NCBI GenBank assembly: GCA_934589225.1
Contig: CAKTNS010000031.1
Coordinates: 1-34,708, forward strand
DNA: 34,708 nucleotides
Origin: an uncultured Oscillospiraceae bacterium
Lineage (GTDB): Bacteria > Bacillota > Clostridia > Oscillospirales > Oscillospiraceae
Reading direction: 5' to 3'
The notes beneath the pieces were generated by a model. That model saw only the letters and a list, made by a program, of their open reading frames with translations. It had not been told where the DNA came from and searched no databases. The translations under genes were made by a program, and so were the position numbers. Shown here one piece after another: positions 8,104-18,024 of the stretch; positions within the stretch are counted from its first letter, which is position 1; every line of letters starts with the position of its first letter.

Positions 8104-11100
8104 ATGGCATCCACATTGCAGCAATACCACCAGCTGGCTGACCACATGGCCACCCAAATCACCGGCAGCTACCAAAGCTGGACAGATTTTTTGACCACCG
8201 CTGCCCGACTATACAAATATCCCTATCATGAGCAGCTTATGATCTATGCCCAGCGGCCAGATGCCACCGCCTGCGCAGAATATGATTTGTGGAATAACAG
8301 GATGGGGCGCTACATTCGGCGGGGCGCAAAGGGTATCGCCCTTATCGACCACTCCGGGGACGCTCCGAAGCTCAAATATGTATTCGATGTAGCGGATACC
8401 CGCAGCACAGGACGTTCCCGCAGCCCCTACCTCTGGGAGTACCGCCCAGAGCATGAGAAGGTTGTCTCCAACGCTCTGGGGCAGCAGTACAGCATTCAGT
8501 ACAACGGCGACTTTGCCGACCAGCTGGAGCAGATTTCCTCTGTGAAAGTCACAGAATATTTTCTTGCCCATGAGCAAGACCTCCTCGGCATCGTTGACGG
8601 TTCGTACCTGGAGCGGTATCATGACTATGACAAAGGGGTGGCATTTCTCAACGCCGCAACCGTCAGCACAACCTATATGCTGCTGTCCCGCTGCGGTCTT
8701 GCCGAAAATGCCCACTTTGGCCCGGAGGATTTCATGCCGGTGTTTGACTTCAACACACCGCAAACCGTCGACGCTCTTGGCAGCGCAATCAGCGGCATCA
8801 GCGAAGAAATCCTCCGAACCATAGAAGTCACCATCAAAAAGTACGAACGTGAAAAGCTGTCTGAAAGGAGCCAAGATAATGAACGAACTGACTTACACAC
8901 GCAGCGGGGACTACTGGATTCCCAGTCTGAGACTGTCCCCCCAGGAGAGCAAACCTCTGGGCAAGTACGCACGGATGCGGAAAGCATACCTTCAGGAGCA
9001 GCGCCCGGTGCTGTGGAACCAGCTGATTCTCTCGGAGAAGCTGTACCCCCATCTGCGGGAGATCGACGAAACGGCGAACAGCCGCTTAGAGCAGATGATT
9101 CCGGAACTGATGCAGTCGGCGGGCGTGACGGAGGAGCTGAAAGCCAGCGACCCCATGAAATGGGTGGGGCTGATGAACAGCCTGAAAGCTCAGGCCGAGG
9201 AAGTGATTCTGACGGAGCTAGTCTACGCCTGACAGATGAGGTTTCCATCCAGGGAGAGCAGATTTCCTTTTTTCCAACAGAAGCCCAGCAAATTGCATAT
9301 ATTACCCAAGCGGAGAGTGTGGAAATTGCCCCCTCCGCTTTTTCCATGCCCCAGGAGTATATTGACCAGTTCCTCCGCTATGGAAGCAATACACAAAACC
9401 ACCGGATGCGGGTCGTCGTAGAATACGCCAAGCAGCAGCCGCAGGACAATCTGATAGATTTCCTGAAAAAGACATACCATGGCGGCTATGGCCTGCAATT
9501 TGATGGTCAGAAAGTGAGCGCATGGTATGCCGAGGACGGTATGCGCCTGTCCTATGGCAGCACCGCCCGGTATTCCCCAAATGCTCAGATTGTCTCTTGG
9601 CAGGACATTTCCACCAGAATCGGCGAGTTACTGGAGCAGGGGCAGTTTGCTACCAATGTGGAGCTGGCTGAGTGCGGAACCTTCGAGAAGCAGCAGCTTG
9701 CGGAACAGCTTTTGTATATGTCCCGTGATATAAGCGAGAAAGCTGTGGATGCGGGGTATATGAGCATCGTTCGCACTCTCCGGGGCGGTTTCCCGGAAGA
9801 AACGGAAAAGCTCATGAATCTGCTGTCTGACCCGCAATCCTACCAGGCAATCATGAACCAGATCTATGCCTTCCGGGATGCCTGCGACGCTGACAAGAGC
9901 ATGATGCGGTTTCCGGTGTATAACCCCAACAAGCTGATTCGCCCACTGGAAGAATACACCCTTCCCCGGCGAGCATACGTCAGTGAGCTGGCAGAGTTGC
10001 CCGCGGAGAAGAGCTTCATTACCGAGGATGAAATCAACGAGCATCTATCTGGCCGCAGCTCCCGAATTTACGCTTTTTACCAGACCCCGCATACCGCAAA
10101 GGAAAAGCTGGATTTTCTGAAAAATGAATACGGTATCAGCGGCGGTAACAACGCACTCTCCCGCAATTTTATGAGTGATGTCTGGACTGACGGAAAAGGC
10201 ATTCGCTACAGCAAGCCGAACTGCCCCCGCATAGAGCTTCCGTGGACGAAGGTGGTCAAGTATTACGATGCTCTGGCAGAATCCGGGCGGCTCATTCCTC
10301 CAAAGGAAGCACCCCAGCAGAATCAGCCCCAAGAAATCACTTCCGATGCATCCGTGGAAGCTCAGCCGGAAAAAGCGGAGGCATTGCCCGCAGAAACCGC
10401 CGAGCCTACTTCAAAAGAATCTGCGCCCGCTGAATGGGCTTACAACGAGATAAAATCCGCCCACCCGGATGACATTGTGCTGTTTCAGGTCGGTGACTTC
10501 TTTGAGATGTATGGTGAGGATGCCAGACAGGCGGCGAAGCTGCTTGAACTGACGCTTGCCGCAAAACCCGTTCCGGGTGCAGGTCGTGTGGAAATGTGCG
10601 GCATTCCGGCGCACCATCTGGAGCAGTATACAGAAAAACTGCGGGAACAGTTTGATGTGACCATAGCAGCCATTCCTGAAACCGGCACAGAGCGACGCAT
10701 CTTTACCCTGCGTTCTATTGACCATGAGGCAGAGGCCGCCATTAACGCACAAGAAGCCGAATTTGGAGCAGACGGTACACGGGTGTTCCACGCACCCGAA
10801 GCCGATTTGACCCAGCCTACGGTGCAGGATTATCTAGACCGATACACCCCGGTGGTAATGACGGCGGTTTCGGAGGATACGGCCTATCGCAATGCCTGTG
10901 GACACACTGACCGGGAAAACGCCAAAATCGAATGCAACGCCGCCGTGCGTCGTGCAGTTCTCCAGATGAAAAACACGGAACTTCTCAAACCGTTTTTGGA
11001 TATGCCGGAATTCCGCAGCCGCTTACACAGTGAAGTCTTTGACGGAACCTATGCACAGCTCCATGAGCTTCTGCGCCCTCTGTCTCAGGATGATATTGAC

Positions 11101-14100
11101 GATGCCCTGCGCCGTTGGAATGGGGATATTGCCAGCAAGCGGGCAGTTTACAGGCACATGAGTACCCATGGTCGGGAAAGCGATACTGCCGCATGGCTGG
11201 AGCAGGAATTCAGTGCTGAGAAAAAGCCTTTTATTGTCCGTCCCGGCAGCCCGGAAAGCTATGAAATGCCCTGGACAAAAGTACAGCGCCGGATTGCCCA
11301 GCTTATCCGAACAGAGAAATTCTATACCGAGGGAGAACAGGATCGCCTGGACGATATTGACCCCATCGCCATCCGGGAACGACTTGCCGAAAGCGGCATT
11401 ATAGATGGTAAAGTGGTTGACCCGGAAAAGCTAAACAATAATCCCTTTATCCGTATGGTCACGGAGGATGTTCAGCGGATTTCCGACGAAGAATTTGCCA
11501 GAGAGAACCTGATACCGGATGAAACCACCTTTGAAATCGACGGGCGCACCTTCCTGGTTGACCGGGTGAATCTGGATTCAAGCTCTGTAAATTTCCAGGA
11601 TATTACCTTCTCCAATGCTACCGGCTTTCCCATTTTCCGCACGGAATCCATTGCCTTTGTAAGAAAATATGTTGAGGGACAGGAAAAGCGGTCGGTTCAG
11701 CCAGAAACATCTGCCGAAACAGTAGCTGTCTATCCCGGCGAAAAGAACAATCTCCCCTATGATGTTGTCGTGCAAACACTCCGCACAGAGGAAGCCACGC
11801 CTCCCGATCAAAGCACGCCGGTGTCCATTCCCATTGACGGCAAATGGCAGGAATTCCCCAGTATTGCCGATGCGGAACAAGCCTCTTATGAAGAATACAA
11901 AGAAAATCTCCGCAGGAATGCCCACAACTTCCGTATCACCGACGATGACCTGGGCACCGGTGGCCCCAAAGCAAAATTTCAGGCCAATATGGCTGCCATC
12001 CGTCTGCTGAAAAATTTGGAACAAGAGGGGTTACAAGCCAGCCCGGAACAGCAGGAAATCCTATCCCGCTACGTTGGCTGGGGCGGTCTTGCGGATGCTT
12101 TTGATGAAAGCAAGCCCACCTGGTCGGAGGAATTTGCCGAATTGCGCTCTGCGCTCACCTCGGAGGAATACACCGCCGCCCGTGCGTCCACCCTGAACGC
12201 CCACTACACCAGCCCCACGGTCATCCGTGCAATCTACGAAGCAATTGGAAATATGGGCTTCCAAACCGGCAATATCCTGGAGCCGTCTATGGGCGTGGGC
12301 AACTTTTTTGGAATGCTGCCGGAGGAGATGCAAAGCAGCCGTCTGTACGGCGTGGAGCTGGATTCCATCAGCGGGCGGATCGCCAGGCAGTTGTACCCCA
12401 AGGCCAATATCACCATCGGCGGCTTTGAAACCACCGAGCGAAAGGACTTTTTTGACCTTGCCATTGGCAACGTGCCCTTTGGGCAGTACAAGGTCAACGA
12501 TCCGGCCTACAATAAGCTGGGTTTTAACATCCACAACTACTTTTTCGCCAAGGCGCTGGATCAGATGCGTCCCGGCGGCATTGTGGCCTTTATCACCAGC
12601 CGCTATACCTTGGATGCCCAGAACCCCAATGTTCGGAAGTACCTTGCCCAAAGAGCGGAGCTGCTGGGCGCTATCCGGCTTCCCAACACCTCCTTCAAAG
12701 CCAACGCCGGTACGGAGGTGGTTTCGGATATTCTGTTCCTGCAAAAGCGTGAACGGGCGCTGGATTTGGAACCGGATTGGGTGCATCTTGGACAAACCGA
12801 AGACGGTTTCGCCATCAACAGCTATTTCCTGGGACACCCGGAAATGGTCATGGGCAAAAACAGCTCCGAAAGCACCGCCCACGGCATCGACTACACCGTA
12901 GAACCCTTGGAGGATGTTTCTCTTGCGCAGCAGCTCCATGAAGCGGTACAGCACATTCAAGGCAGCTATCTGGAAGCGGAACTGCCCGATCTAGGCGATG
13001 GCGATGCGATTCAGGACACCATTCCTGCTGACCCGGATGTAAAAAACTATTCCTACACCCTTATGGATGGAGAGGTGTATTTCCGGGAAAACAGCGTTAT
13101 GGTGCGCCCGGAGTTGAGCAATGCTGCCAAAGAACGGGTCAAAGGCATGATTGGGCTGAAGAACTGTGTCCGCCAGCTGATCGACCTGCAAATGGACGAA
13201 ACTGCCCCGGAAAGCGCCATCCTGCAAAAACAGGCAGAGTTAAATGCCCTCTATGACAGCTTTACGGAAAAGTATGGCATTCTCAACAGCCGTGGAAACC
13301 GCCTGGCTTTCTCCGACGATTCCGCCTACTATCTTCTGTGCGCCCTGGAAATTCTGGACGATGACGGAAACTTCCTGCGCAAAGCGGATATGTTTTCCAA
13401 GCGCACGATCCAGCCCCACAGGGTCGTAACCTCCGTTGATACCGCCGTGGAAGCTCTGACCATCTCCATTTCGGAGCGGGCCTGCGTGGACTTAGGCTAT
13501 ATGTCCAGCCTGTCCGGAAAATCTATAGACGAGCTGACTGAGGAATTGAAAGGCATCATCTTTCACGACCCCAAGCTGGGTACTCTGGAAACTGCGAAGG
13601 GCTGGGTCACAGCCGACGAGTATCTTTCCGGCAACGTGCGGCAAAAGCTACGGGAAGCAGAGGCCGCTGCTTCCAAAAATCCCATGTACCAGAGCAATGT
13701 GGAAGCCCTTCGGGCAGCACAGCCAAAGGATCTGGAAGCCTCGGAAATTGAGGTGCGTCTAGGCGCGACCTGGATCGACAAAAGTTACATTCAGCAGTTC
13801 ATGTATGAGCTGCTGGACACGCCTTTCTATCTCCGCCGCTCGATCCATGTGGAATATTCCCCCTATACCGCTGCCTGGAATATCTCCAACAAGCGCCAGA
13901 TCTATGCGAATGATGTTGCCGCCTGGAATACCTACGGAACGGATTATGTCAGTGCCTATGAAATCCTGGAGGATTCTCTGAATCTTCGGGATGTGCGGGT
14001 CTATGATACCGTAGAGGATGAAAACGGTAAGCCAAAGCGGGTGCTGAATGGGAAACAGACCACCCTTGCCCAGCAGAAGCAGCAGCTCATCCGGGATGCC

Positions 14101-16800
14101 TTCAAGGACTGGATCTGGGATGACCCCACCCGGCGGCAGACGCTGGTGGCGCAGTACAACCAGGAAATGAACAGCATTCGTCCAAGAGAATATGACGGCA
14201 GCCACATCGTCTTCGCCGGTATGAACCCGGAAATCACCCTGCGGGAGCATCAGCGAAATGCCATTGCCCATGTGCTTTACGGTGGAAATACATTGCTTGC
14301 CCACGAAGTAGGTGCGGGTAAGACCTTTGAAATGGTAGGGGCTGCCATGGAGGCCAAGCGGCTGGGGCTGTGTCGGAAATCCCTGTTTGTCGTGCCCAAC
14401 CACTTGACCGAGCAGTGGGCATCCGAGTTCTTGCGGCTCTATCCCTCTGCCAACATTCTGGTGACCAAGCAAAAGGATTTTGAGACAAGGAACCGAAAGA
14501 AATTTTGCGCCCGGATTGCCACCGGCGACTATGATGCGGTAATTATGGGACACTCCCAGTTCGAGAAAATCCCCATCAGTCAGGAGCGGCAGGAAGCGCT
14601 GCTGGAAAGCCAGATTGAAGAAATCACCATTGGCATTATGGAGCTGAAAGCCAACAATGCGGAACGCTTCTCCGTAAAGCAGCTGGAACGGGCCAAGCGC
14701 AGTCTGGAAGCCCGCCTGGAAAAGCTGCAGGCAGAGTACAAGAAGGATGATGTGGTGTCATTTGAAGAGCTGGGTATAGATCGGCTGTTTGTGGATGAGG
14801 CGCACTCCTACAAGAATTTGTTCCTCTACACAAAAATGCAGAATGTCGCGGGGCTTTCTACCTCTGATGCCCAGAAATCCAGCGATATGTTCACCAAGTG
14901 CCGGTACATGGATGAGCTGACCGGAAATCGCGGCGTGATTTTCGCCACCGGAACCCCGGTATCCAATTCCATGACCGAGCTATACACCATGCAGCGCTAC
15001 CTGCAATATGACCGTTTGCAGGAAATGGGCATGGTTCATTTCGACTGCTGGGCCTCCCGTTTCGGCGAGACTGTCACGGCCCTGGAGCTGGCACCGGAGG
15101 GCAAGGGCTACCGCCCCCGGACACGGTTCAGCCGGTTCTTTAACCTGCCGGAGCTGATGAACATCTTCCGGGAGGTTGCGGACATTAAAACCGCCGACCA
15201 GCTTCACCTGCCTGTGCCGGAGGTGGAATATCACAATGTTGCCGCCAAGCCCAGCGAGGTTCAGAAAAATCTTGTTCAGGAGCTATCCGAACGTGCAGCC
15301 GAAATTCACAGCGGTTCCGTTTCCCCGGATGTTGACAATATGTTGAAGATAACCAGCGATGGCCGGAAGCTGGGGCTTGACCAGCGGATCATCAATCCTG
15401 CCTTCCCGGATGACCCTGAAAGCAAGGTCAATCTTTGCATCGGCAATATTCTTCAGATGTGGAAGGATGGTGAAGCGGACAAGCTGACGCAATTGGTGTT
15501 CTGTGATGTTTCCACACCCCAAGCCGCCGTAAAAGCCAAAAGCACAGCGCTTGACCCTCTCGGCAGCATCCCCGGTTCTTTTACCGTCTATGAAGATATT
15601 CGTGCCAAGCTGATTGCCCAGGGCGTTCCTCCGGAGCAGATTGCCTTCATCCACGATGCCAATTCCGAGGCCAAAAAGAAAGAGCTTTTCGGAAAAGTAC
15701 GCTCCGGGCAGGTTCGTATCCTACTGGGCAGCACCGCAAAAATGGGCGCAGGCACCAACGTGCAGGACCGCCTTGTGGCGATCCATGATTTGGATTGTCC
15801 CTGGCGGCCCGGTGATTTGGCCCAGCGGAAAGGGCGCATTGAGCGTCAGGGAAATCTGAATAAGAAAGTCCATGTGTTCCGCTATGTGACGGAGGGGACC
15901 TTCGATGCCTATCTTTGGCAGACTGTGGAAAACAAGCAGAAATTCATTTCACAAATTATGTCCAGCAAGAACCCCGTTCGCTCCTGCGAGGATGTGGATG
16001 AGGTTGCCCTGTCCTTTGCGGAAATCAAGGCATTGTGCGCCGGTGACCCCCGCATTAAGGAGCGCATGGATCTGGATGTAGATGTGGCACGGCTGAAAAT
16101 TATGAAAGCAGACTACAAGACCAAGCAATTCCGTTTGGAGGACAGTCTGTTTCACAGCTTCCCGGCTGAGATTTCCAAAACGGAAGAACAGATAGAAGCC
16201 CTGCAGGCGGATATGCAAACGCTTTCCCAGCATCCCCACCCCGAAGGCGGCTTTGCCGGAATGACCGTTTTGACGGATACGCTTTTGGAACGGGAGAACG
16301 CCGGTGCTGCTCTGATTGAGGCAGCCAAGCAGGCCACGGGACTGGACCCGGTAGAGATCGGCACCTACCGGGGCTTTCCCATGTCTGTTACCCTGGAAAA
16401 CTTTGGCAAAAAGTTTGTCCTGACTATGCAAGGAAAACTTCGCCATCAGGCAGAGCTGGGCAGCGACCCCAAAGGTAATTTGATTCGTCTGGACAATGCG
16501 CTGGCGCAGATGCCCCAGCGTATGCAGTCCCTGAAAACCCATCTGGAGGAAACCCAACATCAGCAGGAGGCAGCAAAGGCAGAGCTTGGGAAGCCCTGGC
16601 CTTACGAGGAGGAGCTGCGGGACAAAACCGCAAGGTTGATTTTTCTGGATGCGGAGTTGAATCTGGATGCCAACAAAAGCAGCCAGCCGGAGCAGGCGCT
16701 TCCCAAATCCGCCCGCCCCTCTATACTGGACAGGCTGCGAAACCAGCCCGCCACCGTCAAAAATGAGAAAAAGCAAAAACACCGTGAGGAGGTACGATGA
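8104..16800 (+). CDS. Giant LtrC-like / MutS-I-like / N6-methylase / SNF2 helicase fusion
   Basis: This 2,898-residue protein has a clear AAAGGAG upstream of ATG 8104. Domains in order: an ArdC/LtrC-like N-terminus (about 1-110; HEQLMIYAQRPDATACAEYD); a disordered Ser/Gly/Glu linker (about 258-376) whose DNA also encodes tnpV; a region repeating the linker-plus-DUF style of ICE helicases; a MutS domain I-like segment (about 780-870; DDIVLFQVGDFFEMYGEDA); an N6-adenine methylase (about 1365-1530) with EPSMGVGNFFG for SAM binding and NVPF near 1456 as the catalytic NPPY variant; then an SNF2-type helicase with GAGKT near 2070, DEAH near 2231, FATGTPVSNS, and motif VI RKGRIERQG near 2574. It is expected to remodel or methylate element DNA during transfer. 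No frameshift is visible. Confidence 0.93.
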   Translation: MASTLQQYHQLADHMATQITGSYQSWTDFLTTAARLYKYPYHEQLMIYAQRPDATACAEYDLWNNRMGRYIRRGAKGIALIDHSGDAPKLKYVFDVADTRSTGRSRSPYLWEYRPEHEKVVSNALGQQYSIQYNGDFADQLEQISSVKVTEYFLAHEQDLLGIVDGSYLERYHDYDKGVAFLNAATVSTTYMLLSRCGLAENAHFGPEDFMPVFDFNTPQTVDALGSAISGISEEILRTIEVTIKKYEREKLSERSQDNERTDLHTQRGLLDSQSETVPPGEQTSGQVRTDAESIPSGAAPGAVEPADSLGEAVPPSAGDRRNGEQPLRADDSGTDAVGGRDGGAESQRPHEMGGADEQPESSGRGSDSDGASLRLTDEVSIQGEQISFFPTEAQQIAYITQAESVEIAPSAFSMPQEYIDQFLRYGSNTQNHRMRVVVEYAKQQPQDNLIDFLKKTYHGGYGLQFDGQKVSAWYAEDGMRLSYGSTARYSPNAQIVSWQDISTRIGELLEQGQFATNVELAECGTFEKQQLAEQLLYMSRDISEKAVDAGYMSIVRTLRGGFPEETEKLMNLLSDPQSYQAIMNQIYAFRDACDADKSMMRFPVYNPNKLIRPLEEYTLPRRAYVSELAELPAEKSFITEDEINEHLSGRSSRIYAFYQTPHTAKEKLDFLKNEYGISGGNNALSRNFMSDVWTDGKGIRYSKPNCPRIELPWTKVVKYYDALAESGRLIPPKEAPQQNQPQEITSDASVEAQPEKAEALPAETAEPTSKESAPAEWAYNEIKSAHPDDIVLFQVGDFFEMYGEDARQAAKLLELTLAAKPVPGAGRVEMCGIPAHHLEQYTEKLREQFDVTIAAIPETGTERRIFTLRSIDHEAEAAINAQEAEFGADGTRVFHAPEADLTQPTVQDYLDRYTPVVMTAVSEDTAYRNACGHTDRENAKIECNAAVRRAVLQMKNTELLKPFLDMPEFRSRLHSEVFDGTYAQLHELLRPLSQDDIDDALRRWNGDIASKRAVYRHMSTHGRESDTAAWLEQEFSAEKKPFIVRPGSPESYEMPWTKVQRRIAQLIRTEKFYTEGEQDRLDDIDPIAIRERLAESGIIDGKVVDPEKLNNNPFIRMVTEDVQRISDEEFARENLIPDETTFEIDGRTFLVDRVNLDSSSVNFQDITFSNATGFPIFRTESIAFVRKYVEGQEKRSVQPETSAETVAVYPGEKNNLPYDVVVQTLRTEEATPPDQSTPVSIPIDGKWQEFPSIADAEQASYEEYKENLRRNAHNFRITDDDLGTGGPKAKFQANMAAIRLLKNLEQEGLQASPEQQEILSRYVGWGGLADAFDESKPTWSEEFAELRSALTSEEYTAARASTLNAHYTSPTVIRAIYEAIGNMGFQTGNILEPSMGVGNFFGMLPEEMQSSRLYGVELDSISGRIARQLYPKANITIGGFETTERKDFFDLAIGNVPFGQYKVNDPAYNKLGFNIHNYFFAKALDQMRPGGIVAFITSRYTLDAQNPNVRKYLAQRAELLGAIRLPNTSFKANAGTEVVSDILFLQKRERALDLEPDWVHLGQTEDGFAINSYFLGHPEMVMGKNSSESTAHGIDYTVEPLEDVSLAQQLHEAVQHIQGSYLEAELPDLGDGDAIQDTIPADPDVKNYSYTLMDGEVYFRENSVMVRPELSNAAKERVKGMIGLKNCVRQLIDLQMDETAPESAILQKQAELNALYDSFTEKYGILNSRGNRLAFSDDSAYYLLCALEILDDDGNFLRKADMFSKRTIQPHRVVTSVDTAVEALTISISERACVDLGYMSSLSGKSIDELTEELKGIIFHDPKLGTLETAKGWVTADEYLSGNVRQKLREAEAAASKNPMYQSNVEALRAAQPKDLEASEIEVRLGATWIDKSYIQQFMYELLDTPFYLRRSIHVEYSPYTAAWNISNKRQIYANDVAAWNTYGTDYVSAYEILEDSLNLRDVRVYDTVEDENGKPKRVLNGKQTTLAQQKQQLIRDAFKDWIWDDPTRRQTLVAQYNQEMNSIRPREYDGSHIVFAGMNPEITLREHQRNAIAHVLYGGNTLLAHEVGAGKTFEMVGAAMEAKRLGLCRKSLFVVPNHLTEQWASEFLRLYPSANILVTKQKDFETRNRKKFCARIATGDYDAVIMGHSQFEKIPISQERQEALLESQIEEITIGIMELKANNAERFSVKQLERAKRSLEARLEKLQAEYKKDDVVSFEELGIDRLFVDEAHSYKNLFLYTKMQNVAGLSTSDAQKSSDMFTKCRYMDELTGNRGVIFATGTPVSNSMTELYTMQRYLQYDRLQEMGMVHFDCWASRFGETVTALELAPEGKGYRPRTRFSRFFNLPELMNIFREVADIKTADQLHLPVPEVEYHNVAAKPSEVQKNLVQELSERAAEIHSGSVSPDVDNMLKITSDGRKLGLDQRIINPAFPDDPESKVNLCIGNILQMWKDGEADKLTQLVFCDVSTPQAAVKAKSTALDPLGSIPGSFTVYEDIRAKLIAQGVPPEQIAFIHDANSEAKKKELFGKVRSGQVRILLGSTAKMGAGTNVQDRLVAIHDLDCPWRPGDLAQRKGRIERQGNLNKKVHVFRYVTEGTFDAYLWQTVENKQKFISQIMSSKNPVRSCEDVDEVALSFAEIKALCAGDPRIKERMDLDVDVARLKIMKADYKTKQFRLEDSLFHSFPAEISKTEEQIEALQADMQTLSQHPHPEGGFAGMTVLTDTLLERENAGAALIEAAKQATGLDPVEIGTYRGFPMSVTLENFGKKFVLTMQGKLRHQAELGSDPKGNLIRLDNALAQMPQRMQSLKTHLEETQHQQEAAKAELGKPWPYEEELRDKTARLIFLDAELNLDANKSSQPEQALPKSARPSILDRLRNQPATVKNEKKQKHREEVR
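8879..9232 (+). CDS. tnpV: TnpV-like transposon-encoded protein nested in the helicase gene
   Basis: This 117-residue reading frame lies wholly inside the giant gene, in the +1 frame relative to it. ATG 8879 has AAAGGAG at 8864-8870 with 8-nt spacing. The product reads MNELTYTRSGDYWIPSL, then KYARMRKAYLQEQRPVLWNQLI, EQMIPELMQSAGVTEELKA, and MKWVGLMNSLKAQAEEVI, ending ELVYA. That is the length, order and ending of the TnpV family carried by Clostridia mobile elements. The overlapping portion of the giant protein is low-complexity and would tolerate constraint from a second frame. The function of TnpV is not established. Confidence 0.8.
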   Translation: MNELTYTRSGDYWIPSLRLSPQESKPLGKYARMRKAYLQEQRPVLWNQLILSEKLYPHLREIDETANSRLEQMIPELMQSAGVTEELKASDPMKWVGLMNSLKAQAEEVILTELVYA

Positions 16801-17627
16801 TGACCAACGAAGAACGAAACACGGCACTTTATCAAAAGATGTTTGCTGAACAGGAAAATTTCCGGGACTTGCTGAAAAGTCAGCCCCCGGAAGAAATTCT
16901 GAATCACGCCTACGAATACACCATCCGGGAGGATATTCTGCTGTCTCTGGAATATAACGATTTGTCCGATGCACAGATAGCTGCCTTGATGCAGTCCCCC
17001 TGCCCACTGGCCGATGTTCTCAAAGACTTTGAAAAGCTGGAAACGGACCACATGGGAGATATTTGGAACTGTTTGGAAGCCAGGGCCGATAAGCTTCTGG
17101 AAAATCAGCGCAAAGCGCTCAGAGAAACGCCGCTGTATGCTCAGTCTGCTGCCTACGCCAATGCGCACGGGGAGCTGGAACAGTATTGGGCTTCCCGCAA
17201 GGTAAATGCCGCCTGCAAGGAGGCCATCGAGAATTCTATCCGTGACCATTACAGCGGTCACAGTCTGGATGGAAAGGCGGCAGTTGCAGAAGTTGTGAAT
17301 GCCTTTGGGGTGGAGCGGACAATGTACATTCTTGCCAATACCGTCCAGCGGCAGGATTGGGATGGGCGCATTTCCGACAGCAATAAGGCATGGGCCAGAA
17401 CCATCCCCATCGCCGCAAATCCGGATGCCTGGGGAGAAGACCAAAACACATATCTGGTTCTGAACAGCCATCCGGGACTAACCGATTTGTTTGTGCGGGC
17501 CTTTCGTAAAGAGCATTGCCAGCAGCAGGAGAAAACCGCCAAGCCCTCTGTGCTTGGCAAGCTGCAGGCTGCGCCGGAAGCAACTTCGCCGAAAATTTCG
17601 GCGAAGTTCCATGAACAGGAGCGGTAA
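16800..17627 (+). CDS. DUF3848/DUF3849 protein
   Basis: The protein is 275 residues from ATG 16800; ATG 16797 also exists but is only 4 nt from the GAGGAGG, whereas 16800 has 7-nt spacing and overlaps the helicase stop. The N-terminal part (TALYQKMFAEQENFRDLL, QPPEEILNHAYEYTIREDIL) matches DUF3848. The central part (TPLYAQSAAYANAHGELEQY, ASRKVNAACKEAIENSI, MYILANTVQRQDWDGRIS) matches DUF3849. The pair is common in Tn1549-like ICEs. The function is unknown. A 27-bp near-perfect palindrome lies within the last codons. Confidence 0.86.
   Translation: MTNEERNTALYQKMFAEQENFRDLLKSQPPEEILNHAYEYTIREDILLSLEYNDLSDAQIAALMQSPCPLADVLKDFEKLETDHMGDIWNCLEARADKLLENQRKALRETPLYAQSAAYANAHGELEQYWASRKVNAACKEAIENSIRDHYSGHSLDGKAAVAEVVNAFGVERTMYILANTVQRQDWDGRISDSNKAWARTIPIAANPDAWGEDQNTYLVLNSHPGLTDLFVRAFRKEHCQQQEKTAKPSVLGKLQAAPEATSPKISAKFHEQER
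17582..17608. repeat. 27-bp near-perfect palindrome upstream of mobC
   Basis: AACTTCGCCGAAA (17582-17594) and TTTCGGCGAAGTT (17596-17608) are exact complements separated by one A. It lies in the 3' end of the DUF3848/3849 gene, 22 bp before mobC. Tight symmetry next to relaxosome genes suggests a protein-binding or transfer-origin element, but there is no direct proof. No T-tract follows it. Confidence 0.65.
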
Positions 17628-17629
17628 AT

Positions 17630-17959
17630 GTGGTTGAGAAAGGAATCATAAAAGGTGTCCGTTTTTCTCCCGAAGAAATGCGTTTGGTGCAAGAAAAAAT
17701 GAACCAGCTGGGAACATCGAACTTCTCCGCCTTCATCCGAAAAATGGCAATTGACGGATATGTGATCAAGCTGGAACTGCCGGAACTGAAGGAACTGGTT
17801 TCTCTGCTCCGGTATTCCGGCAACAACCTGAATCAGCTCACCAAGCGTGTTCACGAAAGCGGAAGATTTTACGATGCCGACTTGGAGGAGCTGCAACAGG
17901 GCCAGGAACGGCTGTGGGCTGCCGCACAAGCTGTCCTCGATAAGCTGGCCAAGCTGTAA
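17630..17959 (+). CDS. mobC: MobC-like relaxosome accessory protein
   Basis: This 109-residue protein starts at GTG 17630, with AGGAG 8-9 nt upstream. The N-terminus (IIKGVRFSPEEMRLVQEKMNQLGTSNFSAFIRKMAIDGY) has ribbon-helix-helix character, and the C-terminus has the MobC segment YSGNNLNQLTKRVHESGRF. MobC proteins bind the transfer origin and help the relaxase reach the nick site. Its position just before the relaxase region fits this role, so oriT is expected nearby. The 65 bp after its stop contain a GCATCCTTGCG stretch loosely resembling MOBP nick sites; this is a weak hint only. Confidence 0.9.
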   Translation: MVEKGIIKGVRFSPEEMRLVQEKMNQLGTSNFSAFIRKMAIDGYVIKLELPELKELVSLLRYSGNNLNQLTKRVHESGRFYDADLEELQQGQERLWAAAQAVLDKLAKL

Positions 17960-18024
17960 CGTTGCCGCATCCTTGCGCTCAGCTATTTCCGTTCGTATAA
18001 TGGTCGTGAAAAGGAGGCATTCCC

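Noticed and set aside
15949..17471. - strand open frames of 352 and 289 codons
   Set aside because: They are antisense to the helicase and DUF3848/3849 genes, with no plausible start site or domain.
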